A DNA stretch of 64,000 nt from DATFQI01 sp963816955 (GCA_963816955.1 CAWFME010000005.1:372001-436000); one strand, 5' to 3'. Counted from the first letter of the stretch, positions 26,091 to 35,158 are shown. Made by a program: numbers and translations. Notes: generated from the letters alone by a model not told the origin.

Positions 26091-26984
26091 ATGGCCAAGC
26101 ACCCCCGCTCGCTGAGCGGCAAGACTGCGGTCGTCACCGGCGGCGCCCGGGGCATCGGGCGGGCGATCACGGAGGCCCTGATCGCCAAGGGCGCCCGCGT
26201 CGCGATCGGCGACGTCGACCGCGAGGCGGCGGAGCGCACCGCGGGCGAGCTGGGCGAACCGGTCGTCGGGCTCGGGCTCGACGTCACCGACCTCGCAGGC
26301 TTCACCGCGTTCCTGGACGACGTCGAGCGGCGCCTGGGCCCGATCGACATCCTCGTCAACAACGCGGGGATCATGCCGATCACGCCGCTCGAGGCCGAGT
26401 CGCACGCCAGCATCACGCGCCAGCTGGAGATCAACCTGCGCGCGGTGATCCACGGCACCCAGGAGGCGATGGCCCGGATGCGCCCGCGCGGGACCGGCCA
26501 CATCGTCAACATCGCCTCGCTCGCGGGCAAGGCCGGCTACCCCAACCTCGCCACCTACGCGGCCACCAAGCACGCCGTCGTCGGCCTCTCGGAGGCCGTG
26601 CGCTTCGAGCTCAAGGACACGGGCGTGGAGGTCTCCGTCGTGATGCCGGGGATCGTCAACACGGAGCTCTCGGCCGGCATGCAGGAGGCGCGAGGCGTCA
26701 AGAACCTCACGCCGCAGGAGGTGGCCGGCGAGGTCGTCGGCGCGCTCGAGGTGCCGCGCTTCGACGTCTACGTGCCGCGCTCGACCGGCCCGCTGCTCAA
26801 GGTCGCCGCCATCCTGCCGCGGCGCGCGCGCGAGGCGCTCGCCCACGTGATGCGGGCCGACCAGGTCGCCGTCACGGTCGACTCCTCCAAGCGCGCCGCC
26901 TACGAGTCGCGCGTCGCCGCGAGCGCCCCGACCGCCGACAAGGTGGCCGAGGTCCAGCTCGGCCAGGAGCGGTCGGCGGCCTAG
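26091..26984 (+). CDS. Short-chain dehydrogenase/reductase
   Basis: 297 aa classical SDR. TAVVTGGARGIGRAI binds NAD(P), DILVNNAGIMPITP is the structural NNAG motif, and IASLAGKAG with YAATKHAVVG supply the Ser-Tyr-Lys catalytic residues. The C-terminal 60 residues exceed the core fold (LPRRAREALAHVMRADQV), a pattern seen in mycobacterial-type SDRs acting on lipophilic substrates. GAGGAGGA about 11 nt before ATG 26091 is a good ribosome binding site, and TAGCGT at 26051-26056 could be the -10 box of a led transcript. Its end overlaps the convergent dehalogenase by 4 nt. Confidence 0.93.
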   Translation: MAKHPRSLSGKTAVVTGGARGIGRAITEALIAKGARVAIGDVDREAAERTAGELGEPVVGLGLDVTDLAGFTAFLDDVERRLGPIDILVNNAGIMPITPLEAESHASITRQLEINLRAVIHGTQEAMARMRPRGTGHIVNIASLAGKAGYPNLATYAATKHAVVGLSEAVRFELKDTGVEVSVVMPGIVNTELSAGMQEARGVKNLTPQEVAGEVVGALEVPRFDVYVPRSTGPLLKVAAILPRRAREALAHVMRADQVAVTVDSSKRAAYESRVAASAPTADKVAEVQLGQERSAA

Positions 26985-27862
26985 CCGCGCCCCAGCCAGT
27001 CCGCGATCAGGGAGCCGAGGAGGGCTCCCTGATCCTCCTGCAGGAAGTGCCCGGCGCCGTCGATCACGCGCGGCGCCGGCCACCCCAGCGCGCTCGCGAG
27101 CGCCTCGCCCGCCTTCACGGGCAGGACGGGGTCGGCGTCGGCCCACAGCACGAGCGCCGGCCGCGTGTCCTCGCGCAGCGCGGCCAGCGTGCGCCGGCCG
27201 GCCTCCGCGCCGGGGTCGTCGGGGTGCAGCGGGAGGATTGCCGGGAACGCGCGGGCGCCCGCCTTGGAGGCCTCGTTCGGAAACGGGGCGTCGTAGGCCG
27301 CCGCGACGTCGTCGCCCGGATCGGTCGCGCACGCGCGCCGGACGAGCAGGCTCACCGGCAGCTCCTCGACCCGGTCGACGAACTCGCGGAAGCGGTGCCA
27401 GTTCTCGCTCATCGGCTGCTCGCCGGTGAACACGCCGGTGTCCATCAGCACGAGCCGGTCGACGCGGTCGGCGAGCTCCGTCGCCACGCGCAGGCCGATC
27501 GGCCCGCCCCAGTCGTGCACGACGAACGTCGCGCCGCGCAGGTCGAGCTCCTCGACGAGCGCCGTGGCGGCGGCCACGTGGCGGTCGTAGGAGTACCAGT
27601 CCTCGTCGATCGGCTTGTCCGAGCGCCCGAAGCCGGGCAGGTCCGGGAGGATCGCCCGGTAGCCGGCCTCCAGGACGGGCGGCGCGACCTTGCGCCACAG
27701 GAAGCTCCAGGTCGGCTCGCCGTGCCAGAAGACGACGGGCGGCCCGTCGCCCTCGTCGACGTGGGCGAGCCGCAGGCCCTCCCACTGGCGGTAGTGCGGC
27801 TGCCAGGGGAAGTCGGGCAGGCCCTCCAGCAGCACGTCCGGGGTGCGGATCGCGTCGGTCAC
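26981..27862 (-). CDS. Haloalkane dehalogenase-like hydrolase
   Basis: 293 aa alpha/beta hydrolase of the haloalkane dehalogenase/epoxide hydrolase group. FWHGEPTWSFLWRKV (E49 in the HGEP motif) and VVHDWGGPIGLRV (nucleophile D117 followed by W118) match the DhlA-type subgroup, where the nucleophile is Asp and the Trp holds the halide. WADADPVLPVK and DGAGHFLQED give the acid and His. It would release halide or open epoxides by forming an alkyl-enzyme ester. GTG 27862 overlaps the preceding stop (GTGA), so it is coupled to the wall-hydrolase gene. Confidence 0.88.
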   Translation of the reverse strand: MTDAIRTPDVLLEGLPDFPWQPHYRQWEGLRLAHVDEGDGPPVVFWHGEPTWSFLWRKVAPPVLEAGYRAILPDLPGFGRSDKPIDEDWYSYDRHVAAATALVEELDLRGATFVVHDWGGPIGLRVATELADRVDRLVLMDTGVFTGEQPMSENWHRFREFVDRVEELPVSLLVRRACATDPGDDVAAAYDAPFPNEASKAGARAFPAILPLHPDDPGAEAGRRTLAALREDTRPALVLWADADPVLPVKAGEALASALGWPAPRVIDGAGHFLQEDQGALLGSLIADWLGRG

Positions 27863-29364
27863 GGCTTGGGTTGTATCCGGTCGAGCAGCGGCAGGAGCGA
27901 CTTCGCCTCCGAGGAGACGGTGACATGGATCGCGCCGGGCTCGCGGACCCACGTGATCCCGCCGAGCACGGAGAGCCGGTCGAGCACGCTCTGGAAGGCC
28001 AGCGCCTGGCGGCGCGAGACGTAGGTGCGGTCGACGTCGAACGCCCACCCGGTGGTGTGCAGGGAGAAGTTGCGCGTCGCCTCGCGGTTGCCCTTCACGA
28101 GCTCGCGCTGGTAGGCCTCGTCGCGCACCGTGGAGGTGACGGTCAGGGGCCCGGCGCCGCTGAGCTGGCGCACCTGGGCGCCGATGTACAGCGCCATCGC
28201 GAGCGCCTCGGGGCGCAGCCCGCGGTAGAGCCCGGCCGGCTGCTCGAGCCGGCCCGCCAGCTCGCCCATGCGGGTGTCGCGCTCGAGCCCCGTGGCCGCG
28301 GGCTGGTCGGGGAAGGCGACGATCTGCCCGTCGTCCCACGCCGCGCGCAGCTGGCCCGGGTCGGCGAACTGGGGGATGGAGCCCGGCGGGTGCAGCACCT
28401 CCTCGGCCGAGCCCTTGGCGCCGTGCAGCGCGATCAGCCGCTCGAGCTCCGTGCGGTCGTCGCGGTACAGGCGCATGATCTCCCGCCCCGCGAGCACCTT
28501 CCAGTAGTAGTTCGAGGAGTCGTCGCCGAGCCGCACCAGCCGCCCGTACGCCTCCGGGTGGCGCGAGAAGCTCGAGTCGAAGTAGACCTCGGGCCAGCCC
28601 GAGCTCTCGCCGAAGGCGCGCAGCACGCCCTGCAGGTTGCCGATGCCCATGTGGTAGGAGACGAACGCGTAGTCCTCGCGCCCGAGCGTCTCGCGGGCGA
28701 GCTTGAGGTAGCGGCCCGTGGCCTCCAGCGCCTTGGCGCCGTCGAAGCGCTCGTCGACGCGCGCCCGCTCGGCGCGCAGACGGCGCACCTTCTCCTCGTG
28801 GCCGCGCGAGCCCTCGCGGTCGATCCGCCGCGAGAGCAGGCCGCTGCGCGCCGTGTCGACCTTCATGTCCAGCAGGTCGGTGGCCGTGCCGGCGAGGATC
28901 TGCGTGAGCCCGACAGCGCCCTCGATGCCGTTGGGCGTGATGGCGTCGTCGCGGCCGGCGCTCTCGAGGAACACGAGCCCCTCGAGCGTGTCGGCGTCCA
29001 CGCCGGCGGCGTCGGCGGCCTGCTCGATCTGCGGCCGCCAGCGGCCGACGCGCTCCGCGCTCTCCGCGACCCCGCCGGGCGAGAGCGTGTAGAGCAGGTG
29101 GCTGGTGCCCTTCGCCGCGCGCGAGACGAACTCGTCCTCGCGCTCGGGGTCCCAGGCGAAGGGGTCCGGCAGGCCCTGCTCGTCCTCGCCGCCGGGCGCG
29201 GGGGCGACCGTCGGGACGCCCCCGGGAGTGCGGTCGCCGAGACCCGCGATCCCGAGGATCCCGATGGTCGTGAGCAGGACCGCGGCCAGCACCATGGCGA
29301 TGCGGAGCCGGGCCCGGTGGGGGCCGGAGCGGAGCGCGGGCGGCACGCCGACTAAGGCTGGCAC
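27859..29364 (-). CDS. Two-domain wall enzyme: SLT lytic transglycosylase plus M15/DUF5715-like domain
   Basis: About 501 aa. An N-terminal membrane anchor (IAMVLAAVLLTTIGILGIAG), then a soluble lytic transglycosylase domain: EGLVFLESAGRDDAI holds the catalytic Glu, NGIEGAVGLTQIL follows and FVSYHMGIGNLQGVL closes the fold. The last 130 residues contain SLHTTGWAFDVDRTY, which fits the SxHxxGxAxD metal motif of M15 peptidases, and GAIHVTVSS for the last His. It would cut both glycan strands and peptides outside the membrane. Possible starts are GTG 29364 and GTG 29346; I give the longer. The dehalogenase gene follows in a GTGA overlap. Confidence 0.85.
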   Translation of the reverse strand: MPALVGVPPALRSGPHRARLRIAMVLAAVLLTTIGILGIAGLGDRTPGGVPTVAPAPGGEDEQGLPDPFAWDPEREDEFVSRAAKGTSHLLYTLSPGGVAESAERVGRWRPQIEQAADAAGVDADTLEGLVFLESAGRDDAITPNGIEGAVGLTQILAGTATDLLDMKVDTARSGLLSRRIDREGSRGHEEKVRRLRAERARVDERFDGAKALEATGRYLKLARETLGREDYAFVSYHMGIGNLQGVLRAFGESSGWPEVYFDSSFSRHPEAYGRLVRLGDDSSNYYWKVLAGREIMRLYRDDRTELERLIALHGAKGSAEEVLHPPGSIPQFADPGQLRAAWDDGQIVAFPDQPAATGLERDTRMGELAGRLEQPAGLYRGLRPEALAMALYIGAQVRQLSGAGPLTVTSTVRDEAYQRELVKGNREATRNFSLHTTGWAFDVDRTYVSRRQALAFQSVLDRLSVLGGITWVREPGAIHVTVSSEAKSLLPLLDRIQPKP

Positions 29365-29384
29365 ACCCGCGCTGGGGCTTCCGG

Positions 29385-29708
29385 TCAGTCGTCGTCGCCG
29401 CCGTGCCTGCCGCCGCCGCCCGAGCGCTCGACCTCGAGCGCGACCCAGCGGCCGTTGGAGCGGCGCACGGTGGACTCGATCCGGGTCATGCCCTTGCGCA
29501 GGCCGGAGAAGCCGGCGACGCGCTCGAAGCGGGTGCGGGAGGTGACCTTGATGCGGATCGTCCCGCGCTCGGAGTCGTGCAGGCGGAAGGTGCGGTTGTC
29601 GCGGTTGACGGACACGACGGTGCCCTCGTACTGCGTGGCGGCCGAGGCCGCGGCGGGGGCGGCGAGCGTGACTGCGGTGACGGTGGCGATCAGGACGAAG
29701 AGCTTCAT
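29385..29708 (-). CDS. Small secreted protein (DUF5666-like)
   Basis: 107 aa with a clear signal peptide (KLFVLIATVTAVTLAAP, cleavage after ASA). The mature part (YEGTVVSVNRDNRTFRLHD, IRIKVTSRTRFERV) resembles small OB-fold/DUF5666 domains, and the C-terminus is a Gly/His/Asp-rich tail (GGGGRHGGDDD) that may bind metal. GGAGG lies 7 nt before ATG 29708. Its 5' side contains two strong inverted repeats (29791-29857). Confidence 0.75.
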   Translation of the reverse strand: MKLFVLIATVTAVTLAAPAAASAATQYEGTVVSVNRDNRTFRLHDSERGTIRIKVTSRTRFERVAGFSGLRKGMTRIESTVRRSNGRWVALEVERSGGGGRHGGDDD

Positions 29709-29790
29709 CGAACGGCCTCCTGGGGCTGGTTGCTGTGACATCAGAATCCCCGCCCCGCGGGCAACGGCCGGGAAGCCGCGGGTTAAGAGC

Positions 29791-29857
29791 CCGCCAAGGA
29801 ACCCCGGCACGCGGGTCTTCCTTGGCGGACTCTGAGTTGGTGCGGCGTGCCGCACCA
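29791..29857. promoter_or_regulatory. Two stacked inverted repeats in a divergent intergenic region
   Basis: CCGCCAAGGAA at 29791-29801 pairs perfectly with TTCCTTGGCGG at 29818-29828, and TGGTGCGGC at 29838-29846 pairs with GCCGCACCA at 29849-29857. They lie between the small secreted protein (start 29708, minus) and the FAD oxidase (start 29938, plus). They may be terminators, attenuators or operators. Confidence 0.55.
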
Positions 29858-29937
29858 CACTCCGGGGTGGTGCCACCGCGCGCACCGTGGAGATGTCCGC
29901 AGTGCCGGGGGGCCGGTGCGCCGGGAGCATGGCCCGC

Positions 29938-31320
29938 ATGCTCTCGATCTCCCCGCTCTCCTCCGACGTCGCCGTCCTCCGCGAGTCCCTCGCCGGCGCC
30001 GTCGTGCTCCCTGACGACGCCGGCTGGGACGCCGCTCGTCAGGCCTGGAACCTCGCCGCCGATCAGCGGCCCGCCCTCGTCGCCCTGCCCGAGTCCGCCG
30101 CCGACGTGCAGGCGCTCGTCGACTTCGCCCGCACCCGCGGCCTGCGCGTCGCGATGCAGGGCACCGGCCACAATGCGGTGCCGCTCGGCCCGCTCGACGA
30201 CACGCTGCTCGTCAAGACCGAGCGCATGCGCGGCGTCGAGATCGACGAGCGCAACCGCATCGCCCGCGTCGAGGCCGGCGCGCTGTGGATCGACGTCACC
30301 GCTCCCGCCTCCGACGCCGGTCTGGCCCCGCTCGCCGGCTCCTCGCCCGACGTCGGCGTCGTCGGCTACACGCTCGGCGGCGGCCTCAGCTGGCTGGGCC
30401 GCAAGTACGGCCTCGCCGCCAACCGCCTGCTCTCCGCCGACGTCGTGACCGCCGACGGCCGGCTCGTGCACGCCTCCCGCCACGAGAACCCCGACCTGTT
30501 CTGGGCGCTCCGCGGCGGCGGCGGCAACTACGGCGCGGTCGTCGCGATCGAGTTCGAGCTGATCCCGATGCGCCAGGTGCACGCCGGCATGATGCTGTTC
30601 CCGTGGGAGCGCGCCCGCGAGGTCCTGCAGGCGTGGCGCGAGTGGACGGCCGCGGTGCCGGACTCCGTCACCACGTCGGCCCGCATCATGCAGCTCCCCC
30701 CGCTGCCCGAGCTGCCCGAGTTCCTGCGCGGCCGCGGCGTCGTGATCATCGACGGCGCGATCGTCGAGGACGCCGAGCACGCCGCCGAGCTGCTCGCCCC
30801 GCTGCGCGAGCTCGGCCCGGAGATCGACACGTTCGCCGACATGGCGCCCGTCGGCCTCTCGCGCATCCACATGGACCCGGAGGAGCCGATGCCCGGCATC
30901 AGCGACTCGCTGATGCTCGACGGCCTCAGCGCCGCGACGGTCGACCGGCTCGTCGACGCGGCCGGGGTGGGTGGGGAACGATTCTCGCCGCTGCTGATGG
31001 TCGAGCTGCGCCACCTCGGCGGCGCCCTCGCCCGCTACGCGGGCGGCGCGCTGTCGCGCTTCGACGGCGAGTACCTGTACTTCGCGGCCGGCATCCCGAT
31101 GGACCCGGCCGTCGTCGCGGCGCTCGAGGCGCACTTCGCGGTCGTCGGGTCGGCCCTGGCCCCGGAGTCCAGCGGCCGCCAGTACCTCAACTTCTCCGAG
31201 CGCAAGATCGACCCGGTCGCGTTCTACGGCGAGGAGACCTACGCGCGGCTGCGCAAGGTCAAGGCCGAGGTCGACCCGCTGGAGATCTTCCGCGGCAACC
31301 ACGAGATCCCCGCCGCGTAG
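29938..31320 (+). CDS. FAD-binding oxidoreductase (berberine-bridge/PCMH type)
   Basis: 460 aa. The FAD-binding PCMH domain has VAMQGTGHNAVPLGPLDD, where the His fits the residue that binds FAD covalently, and VGYTLGGGLSWLGRKYGLAA. The Cys used for a second covalent bond in bicovalent enzymes is missing (GSSPDVGVVG), so FAD is probably attached by one bond or not at all. LFWALRGGGGNYGAVVAIE and the C-terminal BBE-like region with YLNFSERKIDP complete it. It would oxidise an alcohol or sugar with oxygen; the substrate is unknown. ATG 29938 has GGGAG 10 nt upstream, better than ATG 29929. Confidence 0.9.
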   Translation: MLSISPLSSDVAVLRESLAGAVVLPDDAGWDAARQAWNLAADQRPALVALPESAADVQALVDFARTRGLRVAMQGTGHNAVPLGPLDDTLLVKTERMRGVEIDERNRIARVEAGALWIDVTAPASDAGLAPLAGSSPDVGVVGYTLGGGLSWLGRKYGLAANRLLSADVVTADGRLVHASRHENPDLFWALRGGGGNYGAVVAIEFELIPMRQVHAGMMLFPWERAREVLQAWREWTAAVPDSVTTSARIMQLPPLPELPEFLRGRGVVIIDGAIVEDAEHAAELLAPLRELGPEIDTFADMAPVGLSRIHMDPEEPMPGISDSLMLDGLSAATVDRLVDAAGVGGERFSPLLMVELRHLGGALARYAGGALSRFDGEYLYFAAGIPMDPAVVAALEAHFAVVGSALAPESSGRQYLNFSERKIDPVAFYGEETYARLRKVKAEVDPLEIFRGNHEIPAA

Positions 31321-31339
31321 GCGCAGCGGAGAGCAGAGG

Positions 31340-31365
31340 CCCCGCCCGCACGGATGCGGGCGGGG
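31340..31365. terminator. Bidirectional terminator between FAD oxidase and actP
   Basis: CCCCGCCCGCA and TGCGGGCGGGG form a perfect 11-bp stem with a CGGA loop, placed between two convergent genes (stops at 31320 and 31376). It can serve both. Confidence 0.8.
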
Positions 31366-31375
31366 TGCTCGCGTT

Positions 31376-33016
31376 CTACTTCGGCAGCATCGTCGCCGCG
31401 GCGGCCGCGGCCGCACGGCGGCGGCGCGGGGCGCGGCGCGGGTCCGCGCCCTCGGAGCCGAGGCCGGTCTCCGACCGCACCAGCAGCTCGTCGTAGGTGC
31501 GCTTCTCCTCCGTCGCCGAGCTGAGCATCGTCCCGATCCAGCAGCCGAGGAAGCCGAGCGGGATCGTCACCAGGCCGGGGAACGTCAGCGACGACGGCGA
31601 GCCCTCGCTGTCCGGGCCGGGCCAGACGGGCGGGCTCAGCAGGATCATCACGACCGACGCGATCACGCCGAACGCGACGCCGGTCAGCGCGCCGGCGGTG
31701 TTGAACCGCCGCCAGGTGAGCGCCAGCAGCAGCGCCGGGAAGTTGGCGCTGGCCGCGAACACGAACGCCATGCTCACGAGCACCGTCACGTTGAACCCGG
31801 AGCCGACGAGCAGCGTCGCCACGATCGCGAACGCCGCGAGGCCGACCGAGGCGATCCGCGCCACGCGCGTCTCGTCGATGTCGTCGCCGTTCTTGATCAC
31901 GTTCGCGTAGACGTCGTGCGCGATCGTGCTCGCCGACGCGAGCACGAGCCCCGACACGACCGCCAGGATCGTCGCGAACGCCGCGGCCGAGAACAGCGCG
32001 AGCGCGATGTCGCCGCCCGCGGAGCCCTCGCCGCCGCCGAGGAACTGCGCCAGCAGCGGCGCCGCGAGGTTGCCGCCGTCGCCGACCGCCGCCGTCGCCC
32101 CGTCGCCCGTCATCAGCGCGCGGGCGCCGAAGCCGATGATGGTCACGATCAGCGTGAAGACGCCGATGAAGCCGATCGTCCAGACGACCGACTGGCGCGC
32201 GGCCTTGCCGTCGGGCACGGTGAAGAACCGCATCAGGATGTGCGGCAGGCCGGCCGTGCCGAAGAAGATCGTCAGGCCGGTCGAGATCACCAGGACGGGG
32301 GAGGTCAGGAACAGGCCCGGGCCGAGGTACCCCTGCCCCTCTCCCGATTCCGCGGCTGCCTTGTCGAGCAGCTGCGACGGGCTGAAGGAGAACTTCGCCA
32401 GCACCCACGTCGCGATCACGACGCCCGCGATCATCAGCATCGCCGCCTTGATGATCTGGATCCACGTCGTGGCGAGCATGCCGCCGAAGACGATGTAGAT
32501 CGTCATGAAGACGCCACAGATCAGTACCGCGATCGCGAAGTCGATGCCCGCCAGTGCCTGCACGAGCGCGCCGGCGCCGACGAGCTGGGCGATCAGGTAG
32601 ATGCCGGTCACGAGCAGCGACGTCGACGCCGCGGCGACGCGCGCGGGCTTCTCCTTGAGGCGGTAGGAGAGGACGTCGGCGAGCGTGAACTTGCCGGCGT
32701 TGCGCATGCGCTCGGCCAGCAGGTAGAGGACCACGATGAAGGACATGCAGGCCGCGAGGCCGATGATCCAGCCGTCGAAGCCGAACAGGAACATCAGGCC
32801 CGCGTAGCCCAGGAACGTCGACGCCGACAGGTAGTCGCCGGCGATCGCGAGCCCGTTCTTGCGACCGCTGATGCCGCGGCCGGCGGTGTAGAACTCGGTC
32901 GTGGTCTTGGTGCGCGAGGCCGCCCAGCGGGTGATCAGCAGCGTGACCGCCAGCACGACGGCGAAGATGGCGACGGCGAGCCCGTTGAACTCGCCGGTGA
33001 CCGCGAAGGCGCTCAT
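31376..33016 (-). CDS. actP: Cation/acetate symporter
   Basis: Sodium:solute symporter family, 546 aa, about 13 membrane helices. RGISGRKNGLAIAGDYLSAS and FGFDGWIIGLAAC match the acetate branch, MLATTWIQIIKAAMLMIAG the mid region, and the length fits E. coli ActP. It imports acetate or similar short carboxylates with a cation. The gene starts in an ATGA overlap with the upstream DUF485 gene, the same pairing as yjcH-actP. A terminator lies just after its stop. Confidence 0.95.
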   Translation of the reverse strand: MSAFAVTGEFNGLAVAIFAVVLAVTLLITRWAASRTKTTTEFYTAGRGISGRKNGLAIAGDYLSASTFLGYAGLMFLFGFDGWIIGLAACMSFIVVLYLLAERMRNAGKFTLADVLSYRLKEKPARVAAASTSLLVTGIYLIAQLVGAGALVQALAGIDFAIAVLICGVFMTIYIVFGGMLATTWIQIIKAAMLMIAGVVIATWVLAKFSFSPSQLLDKAAAESGEGQGYLGPGLFLTSPVLVISTGLTIFFGTAGLPHILMRFFTVPDGKAARQSVVWTIGFIGVFTLIVTIIGFGARALMTGDGATAAVGDGGNLAAPLLAQFLGGGEGSAGGDIALALFSAAAFATILAVVSGLVLASASTIAHDVYANVIKNGDDIDETRVARIASVGLAAFAIVATLLVGSGFNVTVLVSMAFVFAASANFPALLLALTWRRFNTAGALTGVAFGVIASVVMILLSPPVWPGPDSEGSPSSLTFPGLVTIPLGFLGCWIGTMLSSATEEKRTYDELLVRSETGLGSEGADPRRAPRRRRAAAAAAATMLPK

Positions 33017-33420
33017 CGCTTGAACCTCCCCGTCGGCTCGGGCCGCTCACCGGCGTGGTCGAGCGCCGCGGCGGCCATGTCCTCCCACTCCCTGGCCTTG
33101 CGGGCGTACGCCCACGCCAGGACGAAGGTCAGGAAGATCAGCCCGGCGCCCGAGAGCAGCGCCCAGGTGATCGAGCCGATCGCCGGCTTGCCCATCGCGT
33201 CGGGCGCGAAGCCGTAGAGGCCCATCACGAGGATCAGCGCCCCGGTCTGGATCGCCATGCCGGTGAGCGTGAAGCGGCGGCGGCTGTGGTGCAGCCGCCG
33301 GAACTCCGGCGTTTCGGCCAGGTGCCGCCAGTCGTGGGATTCCGGTGCGGCGGGCGGTGCGGCCGCGCGCTCCCCTGATGGCGCGCTGGTGCTGGGGCCC
33401 GTGGACGATGGTGCTGACAT
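33013..33420 (-). CDS. DUF485 membrane protein, partner of ActP
   Basis: 135 aa. An N-terminal Pro/Ser/Ala-rich tail, then FRRLHHSRRRFTLTGMAIQ and two membrane helices (GALILVMGLYGFAPDAMG and WALLSGAGLIFLTFVLAWAY), the DUF485/YjcH pattern. It is thought to help the acetate symporter assemble or function. GGGAGGGAG lies about 6 nt before ATG 33420; the ATGA overlap with actP couples translation. Confidence 0.92.
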   Translation of the reverse strand: MSAPSSTGPSTSAPSGERAAAPPAAPESHDWRHLAETPEFRRLHHSRRRFTLTGMAIQTGALILVMGLYGFAPDAMGKPAIGSITWALLSGAGLIFLTFVLAWAYARKAREWEDMAAAALDHAGERPEPTGRFKR

Positions 33421-33524
33421 CGGCGTCTCCCTCCCGTCGGGTTGCGTACGTGTTCCCCGATCGGGCGTGTGACCATTCGCACGCTCTTAGGAACGCCTCA
33501 GCCCTCTCATGCAGGCTTGACGCC

Positions 33525-34058
33525 ATGACGCAGCGGATCTCGCCGCCGCGCGCTCGGCGCGCTCGGCGCCGTCAGCCTCGGCGCGCTGCTCGGGGCGTGC
33601 GGGGACGGCGACCGGAAGGTCGCCACCACCGACGGCGGCAGCGCCACCGTCGAGCCGAAGACCACGCTCGCCTCCTCACTGGTGGAGAAGCTCGACGCGG
33701 CGGGCTCGTGTACTCCGGCTTCGACGACGGCGAGGGCGAGCGCTTCCTGCGCGGCGCGCAGGCGGCCAACGAGGACGGGATCGCGCGCTCCACGACGATC
33801 TACCCCGGCCACTACCAGGGCCGCACGGTCCACATCCACGCGAAGGTCCACCTGGACCGGCGGACGGTCCTGACGACGCAGCTGTACTTCGACGACGCCG
33901 TCTCGGACCGGGTGTTCGGCGGCGGCGGCTACCCCGACGCCGGCGGCCGGCGGCGCAACGACTCCGACGGGATCTTCGACGACTCGCTGTCGCTGACGCT
34001 GGAGCGGCGCGATGACGGCTACCTCGGGCTGATGAACTTCGACGTCGCGCGCGCCTGA
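33525..34058 (+). pseudogene. Broken secreted intradiol dioxygenase-like protein
   Basis: Three reading-frame pieces. ATG 33525 opens frame 1; by about 33550 the sensible frame is another, encoding a signal or lipobox-like segment (SLGALLGACGDGDRK). At about 33700-33715 that frame (EKLDAAGSC) joins directly to the end of a dioxygenase (VYSGFDDGEGERFLRGAQA, YPGHYQGRTVHIHAKVHLD). Family members have roughly 60 or more residues between these parts, including the first iron-ligand Tyr. The remaining HIH motif and GHY Tyr are ligands. The gene has therefore lost its middle and cannot make a normal enzyme unless the assembly is wrong. Confidence 0.72.
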
Positions 34059-34072
34059 GTTACCGTCTCGGT

Positions 34073-35158
34073 ATGGAGACGGCGACCCTGCTCGACGCGG
34101 CGCGGCGCGGCGACGAGAGCGCGTTCGAGCGGCTCGTGGAACCGCACCGCCGCGAGCTGCACGCGCACTGCTACCGGATGCTCGGCTCGCTCCACGACGC
34201 CGAGGACGCCCTCCAGGACGCGCAGCTGCGCGCCTGGCGCGGCCTGCCGCGCTTCGACGGCCGCAGCTCGCTGCGCACGTGGCTGTACCGGATCGCCACC
34301 AACACGTCGCTGGACGTGATCGGCAAGCGCCCCGAGCGCACGCTGCCGATCGACCACGGGCCGCCGTCTGACCCGTTCGACGGGCCGGGCGAGCCGCTGG
34401 TGGAGACGGTCTGGATCGAGCCCTACCCCGACGAGCAGCTCGGGCTCGAGGACGGCTACGCCGCGCCCGACGCGCGCTACGAGGCGCGCGAGAGCGTCGA
34501 GCTGGCGTTCGTGGCGGCCGTCCAGCACCTGCCGGCCAACCAGCGCGCCGTCCTGATCATGCGCGAGGTGCTCGGGTTCTCGGCCAAGGAGGTCGCCGAC
34601 TCGCTGGACACGTCCGTCGCGTCGGTCAACTCCGCGCTGCAGCGCGCCCGCAAGACCGTCGAGGACAAGATGCCCGCGGAGAGCCAGCAGGCGACGCTGC
34701 GCGCGCTCGGCGACCGCAAGGTCGGGGAGATCGTCGACCGCTACATGACCGCGCTGGGCAACGCTGACGTCGACGCCGTCGTCGGCATGCTCGCCGAGGA
34801 CGCCGCGTGGTCGATGCCGCCCGCCGCCACCTGGTATCGCGGCGAGCGGCTGCCGGACTTCCTGCGCGTGGGGCCGCTGTCGGGCGCGTGGCGCTGGCGC
34901 CACGTGCCGGCGCACGTCAACGGCCAGCTCGCCGTGGGCGTGTACTCCTGGGACGAGGCGACGGGCACGCACCTGCCGTTCGCGCTCGACGTCATCACGC
35001 TGCGCGGCGACCGGATCGCCGAGGTGACGGCGTTCATCGTCCGCACCACCGACCTGCCCGACCGCGACGCGTTCCGCCGCTGGCCCGAGCAGCCGCTCGA
35101 CGAGCGCCGCACCGAGCTCGTCTTCGCCCGCGCCGGGCTGCCGGCCTCCGTCGACTAG
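34073..35158 (+). CDS. ECF RNA polymerase sigma factor with SnoaL-like C-terminal domain
   Basis: 361 aa. Region 2 (RGDESAFERLVEPHRRELHAH, DAEDALQDAQLRAWRGLPRF), region 4 (HLPANQRAVLIMREVLGFSA, SVASVNSALQRARKTV), then a SnoaL/NTF2-like domain (RYMTALGNADVDAVVGMLAE, WYRGERLPDFLRVGPLSG). This is the TIGR02960-type ECF group, where the C-terminal domain replaces or complements an anti-sigma factor. No anti-sigma gene is next to it, as usual for the group. TACCGT at 34061-34066, six nt before ATG 34073, suggests a leaderless message. Confidence 0.95.
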   Translation: METATLLDAARRGDESAFERLVEPHRRELHAHCYRMLGSLHDAEDALQDAQLRAWRGLPRFDGRSSLRTWLYRIATNTSLDVIGKRPERTLPIDHGPPSDPFDGPGEPLVETVWIEPYPDEQLGLEDGYAAPDARYEARESVELAFVAAVQHLPANQRAVLIMREVLGFSAKEVADSLDTSVASVNSALQRARKTVEDKMPAESQQATLRALGDRKVGEIVDRYMTALGNADVDAVVGMLAEDAAWSMPPAATWYRGERLPDFLRVGPLSGAWRWRHVPAHVNGQLAVGVYSWDEATGTHLPFALDVITLRGDRIAEVTAFIVRTTDLPDRDAFRRWPEQPLDERRTELVFARAGLPASVD

